From CBFGWV01 sp965652545 (lineage in GTDB: Bacteria > Pseudomonadota > Gammaproteobacteria > Competibacterales > Competibacteraceae): 13,387 nt of DNA. Below are positions 13,108 to 13,387 of the stretch, in pieces. Where the stretch lies: NCBI GenBank assembly GCA_965652545.1, contig CBFGWV010000123.1:1-13387 (forward strand). The letters run 5' to 3'. The notes under the pieces were generated by a model that was given only the letters and a program-made list of their open reading frames with translations, was not told the origin of the DNA and did not search any database. The position numbers and the translations under genes are program-made. How positions within the stretch are numbered: position 1 is the stretch's first letter; each line of letters begins with the position of its first letter.

Positions 13108-13387
13108 GTGAAATCCAGAGCAGCTCGAAACATGCTACTTGCATTTATTTCTTTCATGATCGCGCCCGGAGCCAATGCAGGGGTTATTTTTCAGGAAGGG
13201 TTCGAAGACCAGCCAGACTGGACATCAGATGATTTCGCATTGGATGGCACATTACCCCTGAACTGGTACACCCATCGCAATGACGAGTTGTGGTCCCCGA
13301 GAACAGGCCATCAGGATAGAAAACCCGTTGCTGAAATCAGCGGGAAAAATTCGGACAAAGCCCACACCGGAAGCAAGTCATTCGTCG
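13108..13387 (+). CDS. Secreted protein of unknown function, 5' part (runs off the window)
   Basis: The first 93 codons of a gene cut by the right window edge. GTG 13108 is the start because AAGGAG sits six bases upstream; a short ATG frame just before it has no support. The N-terminus 'MKSRAARNMLLAFISFMIAPGANAG' is a clear Sec signal peptide (basic n-region, hydrophobic core, cleavage after 'ANA'). The mature part begins 'GVIFQEGFEDQPDWTSDD' and continues 'LPLNWYTHRNDELWSP' and 'KAHTGSKSFV'. This opening is common in secreted beta-sandwich proteins, including some polysaccharide lyases and carbohydrate-binding proteins, but too little is visible to name one. The codons are more AT-rich than in the neighbouring genes, as is the upstream region. 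It is divergent from the sulfotransferase cluster. Confidence 0.8.
   Translation, partial: MKSRAARNMLLAFISFMIAPGANAGVIFQEGFEDQPDWTSDDFALDGTLPLNWYTHRNDELWSPRTGHQDRKPVAEISGKNSDKAHTGSKSFV

Overview
The window is GC-rich, densely packed bacterial DNA that looks gammaproteobacterial. This is an inference from the protein families, the Shine-Dalgarno (SD) starts and one 'GTAGGAGCG...' REP-type element; nothing in the window fixes the species. No rRNA, tRNA, CRISPR array, transposase or integrase was seen.

Left part (125-2762, all minus strand): a DMT/EamA drug/metabolite exporter, a class III nucleotide cyclase fused to an FHA domain, and two small tandem zinc-ribbon-like paralogues of unknown function. 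Each paralogue carries the same 20-base sequence 64-65 nt upstream of its start.

Middle part (2942-6859): a YdjM-type membrane 'metal-dependent hydrolase' and a lipoprotein of the PQQ-dependent sugar (sorbosone-type) dehydrogenase family read in the same direction. They are separated by 1.37 kb bracketed by a 116-bp direct repeat with one mismatch. The left copy contains the end of ydjM; the right copy contains the SD and start codon of the dehydrogenase. The bracketed segment carries an RBBP9-type serine hydrolase, a divergent Lrp/AsnC regulator and the 3' half of a tautomerase cut exactly at the repeat boundary. It may also carry a short tail of a hydrogenase/NuoB-type small subunit at the other boundary. 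The simplest reading is that foreign DNA was inserted recently between two formerly adjacent genes, with duplication of 116 bp of target.

Right part (12257 down to 6877, minus strand): a compact five-gene run of an ABC-exporter membrane domain with no ATPase domain, a sulfotransferase, a fusion of two sulfotransferase domains joined by a proline-rich linker, a third sulfotransferase and a GT4 glycosyltransferase. Gaps are -4 to +30 nt. Four sulfotransferase modules next to a glycosyltransferase and a transporter part suggest a pathway for a sulfated glycan or other sulfated surface or secreted molecule. This is the best candidate here for an undescribed system. It is followed by an 850-bp spacer (12258-13107) without a convincing gene, then the start of a secreted protein that runs off the right edge.
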